From positions 1 to 23,137 of the forward strand of contig JABHUV010000388.1 of NCBI GenBank assembly GCA_018658605.1: a DNA stretch of 23,137 nucleotides, given 5' to 3'. The notes under the pieces were generated by a model. It did no database searches, was not told where the DNA came from, and was given only the letters and a program-made list of their open reading frames with translations. This DNA is from Planctomycetaceae bacterium (GTDB lineage: Bacteria > Planctomycetota > Planctomycetia > Pirellulales > Pirellulaceae). Positions 4,982-13,915 of the stretch are shown here, in pieces; the first letter of the stretch is position 1; each line of letters opens with the position of its first letter. A program made the translations under genes and the position numbers.

Positions 4982-7878
4982 TCCGCCGTTTTATTGGTAC
5001 CTTTGCTTGCCTTGTTAGTATTTCGATTGCCTATTGTACATATGCGCTTACATTTGCCTCAACCATTGAACCTACCTATCACACGATGGAGATCAACGAA
5101 GATAACGAATTTTGGCAGACGACAGCCTCTGATCATCGGCAAACCCTCAAAACATTATTTCCGCCAAACGCTTGGCAGCTACAACATCCAAAAACGATTG
5201 AAACTCGCCACGGCATTTTGCTTTTCCAAGAATACCACCGCAACGGCGATGAGTTTGTTATCAAACCCTGTACCTACGTTATTTTTCAAGGCGCCGCAAA
5301 TTCCACTGGAGAACTAAATGCAGATGATAATCCAACGATCGTAAACGAGTCACGGCGGATTATTACTCTGAACGCCATTAATGGCGCTGTCATTTCCGCT
5401 AATATCCTCAATGATTCCAATGCTACAGACACCATTCCCACTGGCCGTTTGATTGGTGATGTTTTAATTCATAGTAGAGAGTCCCAACCCAATGCAAATG
5501 ATGCTTTTCGAGTTGAGACTCGCAATATTCAATTTGAAAAAAACCAAATCTGGACAACCCACGATGTTCATTTCCAATATGGCGATCATGAGGGTCAAGG
5601 CCGCGACCTATTAATTAACCTGAAAGAAATAGAACCATCACGCATTACGAGTGAAAGCACTAGTCCTGTATCACAAATTGATTCCATTGAACTTATCGAC
5701 GTCGATTTTGTGCGTTTAGTGATTGACCAAAATCTCTTTGCGAAAAAAAACTCCGCCAATAGTGAACCCAATCTAGGACGAATGTCGATCCATTGTCAGG
5801 GCCCTTTACGGATCGACTTTTCCAATTCACTGATAACTTTGGAAGATCAAGTCGACATGGTTGTCTCACGACCGGGGCAGAGCGACGATCGTATGCAGTG
5901 CGAACGGCTAGAACTGGCATTTGCAATGCCTAACCAGATACCTCTCGATCCCTCGATTCCCTTAGCACTACAACCATCAAACATCTTTACCTTTCAGAGC
6001 TTATCGGCAACCGGAAATCCGCTTTTAATAGAATCGCCTGAACAACAATTAACCATCCGCGGACAGACCGTTTCTTTTGACATGGTGGAGGGAACGTTTT
6101 CCATTGAAGATTCCCAACAGAGTGAAGTCAACATTGGTAATCGTCGATTTGAAGTGGCCAGCTTTCAGTATCAAATGGCCGCTGACCCAAAACAATTAGG
6201 AGCGTTTGTCGCCAAGGGCGCCGGTTCATTTCATTCCACAGAGTCAGATTCGACTAAAAATACAATCGCGGTGGCTTGGAATCGCAATTGCACGCTCGAG
6301 CAACTCGAACAGGAACATCTGTTATCACTAGAAGGTAAAGCGGAGATCAACCTCTCGGGCGTTGGTAAGATCGCAAGCGATCGTATCCATATTTGGTTGG
6401 ACGAATCGATTGACTCCTCGAATCAAGCAACCAACCAAGCCAGTAAACACAAAATTACTCCCGTTAGAATATTAGCGTCGGGAGATGTATTGCTAGACAC
6501 AGTTGAGTTACAAGCCAACACGCAGCGTGCCGAGGTATGGCTACGCAAACAAATACCGGCCACGGACAATTCTTTAACATCGGCCGCACCAAGTCTGCCA
6601 ACTAATGACGACAATACCACAGGACAAACCGGCCCTAAATATATTGTACAGGGTGATTTGATTCAAATTCAATTAGCTCAAAAGGATGGCAAACACATTT
6701 TGCAGGAAGCTTTGATTAAGGACAAATTAGTACTGCGGCAAGTTTCAAATTCACCAGGTGCACGGTCTCCCTTCGTATTACATGGGAATAGTGTCAGCTT
6801 AAAAAGAGACCTTGCTGGTTTGTTTGAAATGGCGCTCACGGGAAATTCCGACCGTGGTCAACCGGCGTGGATCGCCTTCGAAGAATTTCAAATTAGTGGA
6901 AATCAAATTAGTCTCAATCAACGACAGAACCTAATGTGGATCAAGGGAGCGGGGGAAATTATATTTAGCCCATTCGATACTGCCGTAACAACACAAACTC
7001 GCCGCATATCATGGCAAGAGCAAATGGCTTTTGATGGGTCGCAGATAGAGCTTTTTGGTAAAGTAAAAACGAGAGGTCAATTTACTACCGACGAGAAAAC
7101 AACGTTTGACTTAACATTAGATTGTGGTGTTCTCCGTGGTTACTTAACAAAACGAGTCGATTTTAGTTCGCCAGAAAGAAAAATGCCTGCCGAGTTACAC
7201 ATGCTTAGTTGTGGCAATGCGGTTGCGATATCTAACCGAGTGCTCGACGCGGACAAGCTACAACAAGCGTTTCATCAGATGCAAGCAAACAATCTTAGTT
7301 TTTACCCTAAGTCCGGAGAGATAAAATCCAATGGCAGCGGTTGGATTCGTTCCACATTTAGAAATAACGGTAAGGCACTTGGTACGGCATTAGAGACCAA
7401 TGCTACAGATGCGTTACAGAGTTTATATGTCGCGTTCAAAAAAAGTGTGGGCGGAAACATAACACAACAACATTTGACCTTTAGGGGCAACGTCGAGTCG
7501 TTATTTGGTACAGTCGATAATTGGAACGTAAAGCTCGACCCCAATGCAATCGCTGGAATTGGATCACAGGGGATTGAATTAAACTGTGATCAGTTGTCTA
7601 TCGCAAACATCTCATCCAATTCCACTCCCTCGGTCGTATTAAGTGCCATTGGTAACACTTATATTGAATCACAACAATATGTCGGACTCGCACATCGAGT
7701 GACGTATTCGCAATCCAAGAACAACCTAATCATGGAAGGTGGTCGCGGCGACGCCAAATTATGGATTAATCGCAACAAGTCACCAGTACCCAATGTTGCG
7801 GCTCGCAAGATAATTTATTTCATAGAAACGGGTACCGTTGACGTCTATGCACCCAATGTCCTTGACTCAGGGCAGTAG
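4978..7878 (+). CDS. Large exported protein with LptC/LptA (OstA)-like segments, probably lipopolysaccharide transport
   Basis: A 966-residue protein with an N-terminal hydrophobic stretch (FIGTFACLVSISIAYCTYAL) acting as signal peptide or membrane anchor; the rest is hydrophilic and beta-rich. Several stretches look like the repeating beta-strands of the LptC/LptA/OstA fold. One is at residues 155-215, with GRLIGDVLIHSRE and DVHFQYGDHEGQGRDLLIN. Others are near 345-400, 450-530, 557-590 and 644-665 (LMWIKGAGEIIFS). The last, at 890-933, holds ARK-like AHRVTYSQSKNNLIMEGG. In such proteins the jelly-roll strands form a bridge that carries lipopolysaccharide across the periplasm. LptC and LptA are normally under 200 residues each, so this protein is about three times their sum. 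The gene follows kdsC with an ATGA overlap and a GGAGG site, the position of lptC-lptA in Proteobacteria. No lptB ATPase follows. The role is inferred from synteny and pattern, not from a confident full-length match. Confidence 0.65.
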   Translation: MIRRFIGTFACLVSISIAYCTYALTFASTIEPTYHTMEINEDNEFWQTTASDHRQTLKTLFPPNAWQLQHPKTIETRHGILLFQEYHRNGDEFVIKPCTYVIFQGAANSTGELNADDNPTIVNESRRIITLNAINGAVISANILNDSNATDTIPTGRLIGDVLIHSRESQPNANDAFRVETRNIQFEKNQIWTTHDVHFQYGDHEGQGRDLLINLKEIEPSRITSESTSPVSQIDSIELIDVDFVRLVIDQNLFAKKNSANSEPNLGRMSIHCQGPLRIDFSNSLITLEDQVDMVVSRPGQSDDRMQCERLELAFAMPNQIPLDPSIPLALQPSNIFTFQSLSATGNPLLIESPEQQLTIRGQTVSFDMVEGTFSIEDSQQSEVNIGNRRFEVASFQYQMAADPKQLGAFVAKGAGSFHSTESDSTKNTIAVAWNRNCTLEQLEQEHLLSLEGKAEINLSGVGKIASDRIHIWLDESIDSSNQATNQASKHKITPVRILASGDVLLDTVELQANTQRAEVWLRKQIPATDNSLTSAAPSLPTNDDNTTGQTGPKYIVQGDLIQIQLAQKDGKHILQEALIKDKLVLRQVSNSPGARSPFVLHGNSVSLKRDLAGLFEMALTGNSDRGQPAWIAFEEFQISGNQISLNQRQNLMWIKGAGEIIFSPFDTAVTTQTRRISWQEQMAFDGSQIELFGKVKTRGQFTTDEKTTFDLTLDCGVLRGYLTKRVDFSSPERKMPAELHMLSCGNAVAISNRVLDADKLQQAFHQMQANNLSFYPKSGEIKSNGSGWIRSTFRNNGKALGTALETNATDALQSLYVAFKKSVGGNITQQHLTFRGNVESLFGTVDNWNVKLDPNAIAGIGSQGIELNCDQLSIANISSNSTPSVVLSAIGNTYIESQQYVGLAHRVTYSQSKNNLIMEGGRGDAKLWINRNKSPVPNVAARKIIYFIETGTVDVYAPNVLDSGQ

Positions 7879-7963
7879 AGTCAAAACACAGTCATTCAGG
7901 CTGAAGTTTCTGTTGCGTGGATTTTGTTCAAAACTAACAACTACACATCCCACAACCGGCTAA

Positions 7964-8701
7964 TCAAACACCCCGTTGTCGTTCTTGTTCTAATCGCTGC
8001 ACAATAAATTCTACTACCTTGGCTGCTTGGGCATCATAATAATCCCCACCATGCCCGCCCGCCACCGTATCAAAATCGTGTTCATGTGGAACTCCAAGCG
8101 AATACAGTTTCATCTGCATTCGATCCACGCCTGCGAACCAATCGCGATCTGTTGGATCACAACAAAGGAACTGATGTCGCGGCCAATTTAGCGGGTGAAT
8201 ATGCAACAGTGCCGTGTCTTGTCGAGCAGCTTCTGGGTCAGCATACATGCCTGGCAAAGTCTCGTCTTCACCTCGTTTCATCCGTAAATGATAATCGATC
8301 GCTGGGGATATCGCTGCCACGACAGGAAATGTATTAGGATACTTATAGGCAAATCTTAAGGCACCTTGGCCACCCATACTGGTGCCCATCAAGGCAGTCT
8401 CCCGGCCATTGTGACCCCACCGCTGCTCAATAAAAGGTAATATATGTTCCAATAAATATTGTTCAGCCGTAATCTCGCGGTCAAATTCCTCGCAGATCAC
8501 ATCTGTCCACCAACTCCGCTGAGTGCGCGGCCCTATGACTCGTAAACCATGCTTCTCAAACTGCTCAGTAAAAACCGGCTTGTCTTGCAAACGACCTAAA
8601 TGCACTCCATGCAAATAGATGACAACGGGACCATCGGCGTTTGCCGTAACTGGTTCAAACACCTCACATTGATGACCCCGCACTTCAATATTGAACCACA
8701 T
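7964..8701 (-). CDS. Alpha/beta-hydrolase esterase (esterase D / S-formylglutathione hydrolase-like)
   Basis: A soluble alpha/beta-hydrolase of about 245 residues. The catalytic elements, in order, are an oxyanion-type YLHGVH segment, the nucleophile elbow GTSMGGQGAL (Ser), an aspartate in CCDPTDRDWF and a histidine in AGGHGGDYY. This is the triad of the putative-esterase (esterase D) family, which cleaves simple carboxylic esters or acyl-thioesters; the substrate here is unknown. The start is chosen at the ATG 8701-8699 because AAAGG lies 10 nt upstream and the protein then begins directly with the first beta-strand (MWFNIEVRG). An earlier in-frame ATG at 8752 would add 17 residues and has no ribosome binding site. 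The gene diverges from hpt and converges on the LptC/LptA-like gene, so it is its own unit. Confidence 0.85.
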   Translation of the reverse strand: MWFNIEVRGHQCEVFEPVTANADGPVVIYLHGVHLGRLQDKPVFTEQFEKHGLRVIGPRTQRSWWTDVICEEFDREITAEQYLLEHILPFIEQRWGHNGRETALMGTSMGGQGALRFAYKYPNTFPVVAAISPAIDYHLRMKRGEDETLPGMYADPEAARQDTALLHIHPLNWPRHQFLCCDPTDRDWFAGVDRMQMKLYSLGVPHEHDFDTVAGGHGGDYYDAQAAKVVEFIVQRLEQERQRGV

Positions 8702-8779
8702 GAACGTGTTGCCTTTACTTAACTTTTCAATCTCACCGACCATTAATCGCATTGAAAATTAACCAATAGCAATCAATGG

Positions 8780-8808
8780 TGAACAATGCTAAACAAAGAT
8801 GAACAATG
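8780..8808. repeat. Two direct copies of TGAACAATG, 20 bp apart
   Basis: TGAACAATG occurs at 8780-8788 and 8800-8808 in the gap between the divergent esterase and hpt genes. The 20-bp period is close to two helical turns, so both copies would face the same side of DNA. A regulatory role is possible but unproven. Confidence 0.35.
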
Positions 8809-8869
8809 AAGTTTAATTGATGTTACTAAAACAGTACAATGGGCGGAATTATTCCAAGGAAAAGTATTT

Positions 8870-9409
8870 GTGAAAACACTGATCAGCCAAGCCGAGCTTG
8901 AAGCTGGTATCACCAGCATGTCGGCAGACATAAATAAGCAACTCGGATCAACTCCCCTTACCGTCATCTGCGTTTTGACAGGCAGTATTATACTCGTGGC
9001 TGATTTGATTCGGCACCTCAAAATGCCCCTGCGATTGGGTGCCTTGTCTGCGAGCAGTTATAAGGGTAATACCGTCCGCGATCAATTAACACTCGACACA
9101 CACCTATTGCCCAACCTCAAAGGGCAACACGTATTAATCGTCGATGACATTTTTGACACTGGCCATACATTAAACGAGGTCAGTAAACACATCCAAACAC
9201 TTCAACCTGCTGCTGTCTATACCGCAGTATTGCTGCAAAAAAATGGCCGCCAAGAAATTGAACTCGATATTGATTTCGTTGCTTTTGAAATTCCGGATGA
9301 ATTCGTCGTTGGTTACGGACTAGACTATCAAGACCTCTATCGTAACTTGCCGTATGTCGCCATCTTAGAGGAACACGATATCAAACAGGTCGTCGACCCA
9401 TCCGCATAA
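8870..9409 (+). CDS. hpt: Hypoxanthine phosphoribosyltransferase
   Basis: This purine-salvage enzyme transfers ribose phosphate from PRPP to hypoxanthine (and usually guanine) to form IMP or GMP. The 179-residue length and type I phosphoribosyltransferase fold fit. The PRPP-binding loop is VLIVDDIFDTGHTL, with the acidic pair at Asp92-Asp93. An early LTGSIILVADLIRHL segment matches the family's flexible-loop entry, and the late DFVAFEIPDEFVVGYGLDY stretch is the classic purine-binding C-terminal hood of bacterial HPRT. The start codon is GTG with AAGGA 9 nt upstream. It diverges from the esterase gene and stands 63 bp before the glycosyltransferase gene, with which it has no obvious functional link. 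Confidence 0.95.
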   Translation: MKTLISQAELEAGITSMSADINKQLGSTPLTVICVLTGSIILVADLIRHLKMPLRLGALSASSYKGNTVRDQLTLDTHLLPNLKGQHVLIVDDIFDTGHTLNEVSKHIQTLQPAAVYTAVLLQKNGRQEIELDIDFVAFEIPDEFVVGYGLDYQDLYRNLPYVAILEEHDIKQVVDPSA

Positions 9410-9472
9410 AATTACAACATATTTAAATACGCTCAACCATCACTCTACACCTTTAAACAGACAGCAGCCATT

Positions 9473-10645
9473 ATGTCCGGACTTAGGATTGCAATGATCA
9501 CTCGCCGTTTTTGGCCGCTCGTAGGTGGTGGAGAAATGGTTATGGCAAACCTCGCCTGTGAATTCAAAAAACTTGGGGCACAGCCGACCATTCTGACAGC
9601 CCAGTGGGATACCACTTGGCCACTACAAATTGAACACCGAGAAATTCCTGTACAGCGGTTACTTAATCCCGCTCAACGAGGTTGGGGTACTTACACTTAT
9701 ATGGATGCGTTGTCGCGCTGGCTCAGACACAACGCATCACAATATGACGCTGTATTAGTTTCTATGCTGAAACACTCAGCCTATTCTGCCCTAGGAGCCT
9801 GTAAGAAAACCGACCATCCTGTCATGCTGCGAATTGAAGGTGGAGGTGAAACCGGTGATTGTGCATGGCATAAATCCGCCAGATTTGGAAAACGTATTCG
9901 CCGCCGCTGCCAGCAAGCCGCCGCAATTGTTACACCAAGTCAAGCTACGTACGACGAAGCATTAGGTGCTGGCTTCAAGTCCGATACTTTACACCATATA
10001 CCTAACGGCGTAGCTGTCAGTATAGACAGTGTCGTTGGTAAAACTACCATCCGTCAACGGCTACGCGAGATTAATCATGACCTTAGCGGTGACCCTGATA
10101 CTAAAATCGCTTTGTTTACAGGAAGACTAACACATAACAAAGGGCTATTCGAGTTAGTATCCGCCTGGCAGTCGGTCGCTGAAAGAATTCCAAATAGCCA
10201 ATTGTGGCTCGTTGGCGAAGGACCCGACCGAGACCGATTATCCGAAAAAATCCGCGATCTAGATTTGGTCGGCCGAGTTGTTATGCCAGGCACATTTGAT
10301 GATGTAGAAGATTTTCTTGCGGCCGCAGATGTCTTCACATTGCCTTCCTATACCGAAGGACTTTCCCTCTCGCTGTTAGAAGCAATGGCTCATCGTTTAC
10401 CGGTGATTGCCAGTGACATCGTCGGTAATCGACAGCTTATTGTTGATGGAACACACGGGCGACTTATTCCAGCAAAGGAAATAGAGTCACTAGCCGCTGC
10501 AATTTACGAAGCGTTTACCAATGACAATCAGCAACAAGTTGAGGCAGCCGAATCTCGAGTCAAAACCCAGTTCTCGCTCACCGGCATGGCCCAAGCACAC
10601 CTTGATCTGCTCGCTCAAGCCGTTGTAAACTCTTGCGAAAGTTAA
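9473..10645 (+). CDS. Family 4 (GT4) glycosyltransferase
   Basis: A 390-residue GT-B-fold retaining glycosyltransferase that moves a sugar from a nucleotide-sugar donor to a lipid or glycan acceptor at the cytoplasmic side of the membrane. The N-terminal acceptor half starts with RRFWPLVGGGEMVMANLA, the usual glycine-rich loop. The C-terminal donor domain starts near residue 210 with FTGRLTHNKGLFELVSAW. It contains LVGEGPDRDRL and the E-x7-E donor motif in YTEGLSLSLLEAMA at about residues 295-308. There is no signal or transmembrane segment. The next gene starts 3 bp after the stop, so the two are cotranscribed. Donor and acceptor cannot be read from sequence. Together with the next gene and asnB it suggests cell-surface polysaccharide or glycan synthesis. 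Confidence 0.88.
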   Translation: MSGLRIAMITRRFWPLVGGGEMVMANLACEFKKLGAQPTILTAQWDTTWPLQIEHREIPVQRLLNPAQRGWGTYTYMDALSRWLRHNASQYDAVLVSMLKHSAYSALGACKKTDHPVMLRIEGGGETGDCAWHKSARFGKRIRRRCQQAAAIVTPSQATYDEALGAGFKSDTLHHIPNGVAVSIDSVVGKTTIRQRLREINHDLSGDPDTKIALFTGRLTHNKGLFELVSAWQSVAERIPNSQLWLVGEGPDRDRLSEKIRDLDLVGRVVMPGTFDDVEDFLAAADVFTLPSYTEGLSLSLLEAMAHRLPVIASDIVGNRQLIVDGTHGRLIPAKEIESLAAAIYEAFTNDNQQQVEAAESRVKTQFSLTGMAQAHLDLLAQAVVNSCES

Positions 10646-10648
10646 TTA

Positions 10649-11737
10649 ATGACCAGTGATGTGCTACACATTGTATCGAGCGACACAGCTGTGGATGCCA
10701 TCATGCAAATTCGCACACTCGCAGCCAATGGCAAATCTGTGCACCGATTGCTGTGCCTCAACCAAGTCGGCACTGCGTCCACCACCCAGCTACAATCATG
10801 GCTCGGTGACCAGGTCAAACTAACCGTCATCGACAATAAGTCAACGTGGGGCAGTATTTGGAGTCTATGGAAAAAACTCGCTCTATTCGCAGCGCCAATA
10901 ACGGTCTATTGGGATCCAATGCAATTCACAAACTTCCAAGCCGCATTACTATTGCAAAATAAATCTCGTAAAGTTGTCGTCATGACTCTACCGAGTTCCC
11001 GTGAGTTGCGGTTCCCAACATATATGGGTAAGAAGTTGCTGCAGCGCGCCCAATACATAGTGGCCTCATCGACAACGCTAGCATCCCAACTAGGGCAACA
11101 AGTTTCCGATATCGCAAATATCGACCAGATCACACCTCAGTTTGTATTACCGGCTTCAAGCAATGGAGATAGTTTGGACTTAAGAGAGCATTTATGCTTG
11201 GGCTCTTCCGCACAATTAATTGGTTGCTTGGGAGAATTCAAACCGCATTTTAGACTTAAAGAAGCAACCTGGATTGTCGATATTTTACAAAAAGTTATAA
11301 CCGACGTACATGTCGTACTCATCGGCGATGGGCCTCAACGTGAAATACTACGCCGCTATCGTGACCACATGTGGCAGAGAGACCACGTACATTTTTTGTC
11401 ACCTTGGCATCTTTCGCCACAAGTATTGCAGCAACTCGATTGTATATTGACGCCAGGGGACCACATGGGGCAAAGTATTGGAGTCCCACTTGCTAATGCG
11501 TTCGGCTTAGCCAATATAGCAACTCACAGCGATTGTCATATGGAATTGGCTAACCTTGCAAATCATGATGGCTTACTGTTAGGCGGGCCAGATGCAGGCA
11601 GTCTCGCAAAACAGCTGCTTTTCGCACTTAATACAGCCCAGCGTGCTAGTTCACAGATCCGATCCAAAGACACCCGTGACAACCAACAACAAGTAACCCA
11701 GTATCAAAATCAATTCAATTCGATACTAAACCGCTAA
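10649..11737 (+). CDS. Divergent glycosyltransferase-like (GT-B) protein
   Basis: A 362-residue protein starting 3 bp after the GT4 gene. The C-terminal half resembles the nucleotide-sugar domain of GT4 enzymes. IGCLGEFKPHFRLKEA takes the place of the usual loop after the domain linker, HVVLIGDGPQREILRR matches the glycine-aspartate strand-loop, and DCILTPGDHMGQSIGVPLANAFG lies where GT4 enzymes carry E-x7-E. The first glutamate is not evident there and the pattern is weak. The N-terminal half (VLHIVSSDTAVDAIMQIRTL) looks like a Rossmann acceptor domain. It could be an active but remote transferase, or a partner subunit of the upstream GT4 enzyme. No signal peptide or membrane segment is present, and no Shine-Dalgarno site is clear. 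Confidence 0.65.
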   Translation: MTSDVLHIVSSDTAVDAIMQIRTLAANGKSVHRLLCLNQVGTASTTQLQSWLGDQVKLTVIDNKSTWGSIWSLWKKLALFAAPITVYWDPMQFTNFQAALLLQNKSRKVVVMTLPSSRELRFPTYMGKKLLQRAQYIVASSTTLASQLGQQVSDIANIDQITPQFVLPASSNGDSLDLREHLCLGSSAQLIGCLGEFKPHFRLKEATWIVDILQKVITDVHVVLIGDGPQREILRRYRDHMWQRDHVHFLSPWHLSPQVLQQLDCILTPGDHMGQSIGVPLANAFGLANIATHSDCHMELANLANHDGLLLGGPDAGSLAKQLLFALNTAQRASSQIRSKDTRDNQQQVTQYQNQFNSILNR

Positions 11738-11838
11738 ATATCTTTGATCCATTTAAATCCATTAGTGAACTGTTACCCCGCACAGTGCGATACATATAGA
11801 GTGTCTTTTGTTTCTTCCTTTAGCATGCAGAGTATCTG

Positions 11839-13782
11839 ATGTGCGGAATAACCGGTAGCGTATGGTCTGATCCATCCCGAGCTATAACTCAGGATCGATT
11901 GAATGATATGACATTCACCTTACAGCACCGAGGCCCTGATGAAATTGGGATGCATCTTCCCGCTCACGAACCAGGATCCACGAACTCGGGTAATCTAGGC
12001 GTCGCTTTAGGTTTTCGCAGGTTAGCGATCATCGATGTCGAACAAGGTCAACAACCGATATGCAATGAAGATGAATCAATTTGGTTAGTTTTCAATGGTG
12101 AGATTTATAATCACGCTGAACTTCGCCAACAACTCATACGGCAGGGACACAGCTTTCGCTCCCATTGCGATTCCGAAACCATTGTCCATCTATATGAACA
12201 ATATGGCGTCGACTTGTTCGACCATCTAAACGGGATGTTTGCTTTCGCGATTTGGGACTCCAATAATCAACGGTTGATGTTAGCCCGCGATCGCCTTGGC
12301 CAAAAACCACTCTTCTACCATTACCACCCAAGTAACGGGCAAGTCATATTTGGTAGTGAACTAAAGAGCATTCTTGCGAGCGGTCTTGTGAAACGTGAGA
12401 TGAACCCCCGCGCGCTCGACGATTTTTTGGTCTACCAATATGTCCCCCATCCGCGATCAATATTTCAATCAATTAATAAACTTGCTCCCGGGCATTATGC
12501 CGTTTTTGAAAATGGAAAATTACATACGCAATGCTACTGGAATCCCGATCTTGACCGAGTTCACGATTTGTCCCTTAGCGACACAAAAACAAGATTACTC
12601 GAACTAGTTACCACCAGTGTTCATTCTCGGATGGAAAGCGAAGTGCCTTTAGGTGCTTTTCTCAGCGGTGGTGTTGATTCATCATTGATCGTTGCCCTGA
12701 TGGATCAACATCAGAAGATGAAACAAAACGCATCAAAGATACAAACGTTTTCCATTGGTTTTCCAGTCAAGGAATATGATGAGAGTAAATATGCTCGTCA
12801 GGTAGCAGAATATCTTGGCACCGACCACCATGAATTCACCGTTGAGCCAGATGCGATAAATATTTTGCCCTCACTCAGCAGTCATTATGACGAACCATTT
12901 GCTGATAGCAGCGCAATTCCCACATGGTATTTAGCACAATTGACTCGCGAGCATGTCACGGTAGCGCTATCAGGCGACGGCGGAGATGAGCTATTTGCGG
13001 GTTACCCACGATACCGAGCGATTGCGTTGGCCAATAAGATCGACGGCATCCCTCCGGTCAAAGCTCTGTTGCGTTTAGGATTACATCGACTGTTACCTGG
13101 CAGTTCACGTTACAAGTCGCGTTTACGGCGACTTCACCGGTTTTTGGACCCAATTGGGTTTTCTCCGGTACACCGCTATTTGGATTGGATTAATATCTTC
13201 CCCTACCAGCAGCGGCTGAATTATTATACGGATTCTTTTTGCGAGCAGTTAGCGACGCAAGGAGATCATGATCCTGCGTTATTCTTGAGTGCGGCTTGGA
13301 ACCAAGCAGGGAAACGGGACGCCATTGCCGCTGCTTGCACGGCTGATTTACTGACCTACTTACCGTGTGACTTAAACACCAAAGTTGACATCGCTACAAT
13401 GGCGAATTCACTAGAATGCCGACAACCATTTTTGGATCATCAACTTGTAGAATTTGCCGCCAGGATTCCGACTTCGATGAAGGTGCGGCGGGGTAAAGGC
13501 AAACAAATTCTACAGGACACGTTTGCGGATTTGTTACCGGAGAATATTTGGCAGCGCCCGAAAATGGGGTTTGGCGTACCACTCGATCATTGGTTTCGCA
13601 ATGAACTGCGTGATCAAACTAATGACACACTTCTCGCAAGCAACGCTCAGTGTCACAACTGGGTTCAACGCAAGAAGATCGAGACCATGCTTAGCGATCA
13701 TCAATCTGGAAAGACCGACCACAGCCAACGACTGTGGTCGCTGCTGATGCTCGAAAATTGGTTTCAGCACTGGATCGCATAG
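11839..13782 (+). CDS. asnB: Asparagine synthase (glutamine-hydrolysing) family amidotransferase
   Basis: This two-domain enzyme takes ammonia from glutamine and transfers it to an ATP-activated carboxylate, classically aspartate to asparagine. The N-terminal class II glutaminase begins MCGITG, so removal of Met exposes the Cys2 nucleophile. It continues with HRGPDEIG, RRLAIID and NGEIYNH, up to about residue 200. The synthetase domain has the PP-loop FLSGGVDSS near residue 275 and LSGDGGDELFAGYPRY near residue 377. At 647 residues it is longer than E. coli AsnB (about 550), as in the subgroup common in glycan gene clusters. It follows two glycosyltransferase-like genes after a 101-bp gap, so amidation of a sugar carboxylate is possible instead of, or besides, asparagine synthesis. 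No Shine-Dalgarno site is seen. Confidence 0.9.
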   Translation: MCGITGSVWSDPSRAITQDRLNDMTFTLQHRGPDEIGMHLPAHEPGSTNSGNLGVALGFRRLAIIDVEQGQQPICNEDESIWLVFNGEIYNHAELRQQLIRQGHSFRSHCDSETIVHLYEQYGVDLFDHLNGMFAFAIWDSNNQRLMLARDRLGQKPLFYHYHPSNGQVIFGSELKSILASGLVKREMNPRALDDFLVYQYVPHPRSIFQSINKLAPGHYAVFENGKLHTQCYWNPDLDRVHDLSLSDTKTRLLELVTTSVHSRMESEVPLGAFLSGGVDSSLIVALMDQHQKMKQNASKIQTFSIGFPVKEYDESKYARQVAEYLGTDHHEFTVEPDAINILPSLSSHYDEPFADSSAIPTWYLAQLTREHVTVALSGDGGDELFAGYPRYRAIALANKIDGIPPVKALLRLGLHRLLPGSSRYKSRLRRLHRFLDPIGFSPVHRYLDWINIFPYQQRLNYYTDSFCEQLATQGDHDPALFLSAAWNQAGKRDAIAAACTADLLTYLPCDLNTKVDIATMANSLECRQPFLDHQLVEFAARIPTSMKVRRGKGKQILQDTFADLLPENIWQRPKMGFGVPLDHWFRNELRDQTNDTLLASNAQCHNWVQRKKIETMLSDHQSGKTDHSQRLWSLLMLENWFQHWIA

Positions 13783-13903
13783 ATTCGTCAGACATTGTCA
13801 TTCGCTGTGACACCTAATACTCAATAAATCTATCCGCTACCAATGAGCACGCTTAAAATACTATTTCCCATACACCGCTCGCGCTTCTGTAGCACCTGTG
13901 AAT

Positions 13904-13908
13904 AGGGG
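13904..13908 (+). promoter_or_regulatory. Shine-Dalgarno site deciding the start at 13916
   Basis: AGGGG stands 7 nt before ATG 13916. It favours that start over the in-frame GTG at 13898. Confidence 0.55.
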
Positions 13909-13915
13909 AAATGCG

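Noticed and set aside
8702..8752. Longer esterase form starting at the ATG ending at 8752.
   Set aside because: No ribosome binding site, and the added 17 residues precede the first strand of the fold. Kept as an alternative only.
8812..8840. hpt promoter with TACAAT (8835-8840) as -10.
   Set aside because: No convincing -35 at 16-18 bp; the best is TTTAAT. Not strong enough to list.
13796..13812. TGTCA/TGACA hairpin just after asnB as a terminator.
   Set aside because: Only 5 bp of stem, a 7-nt loop and no T-run.
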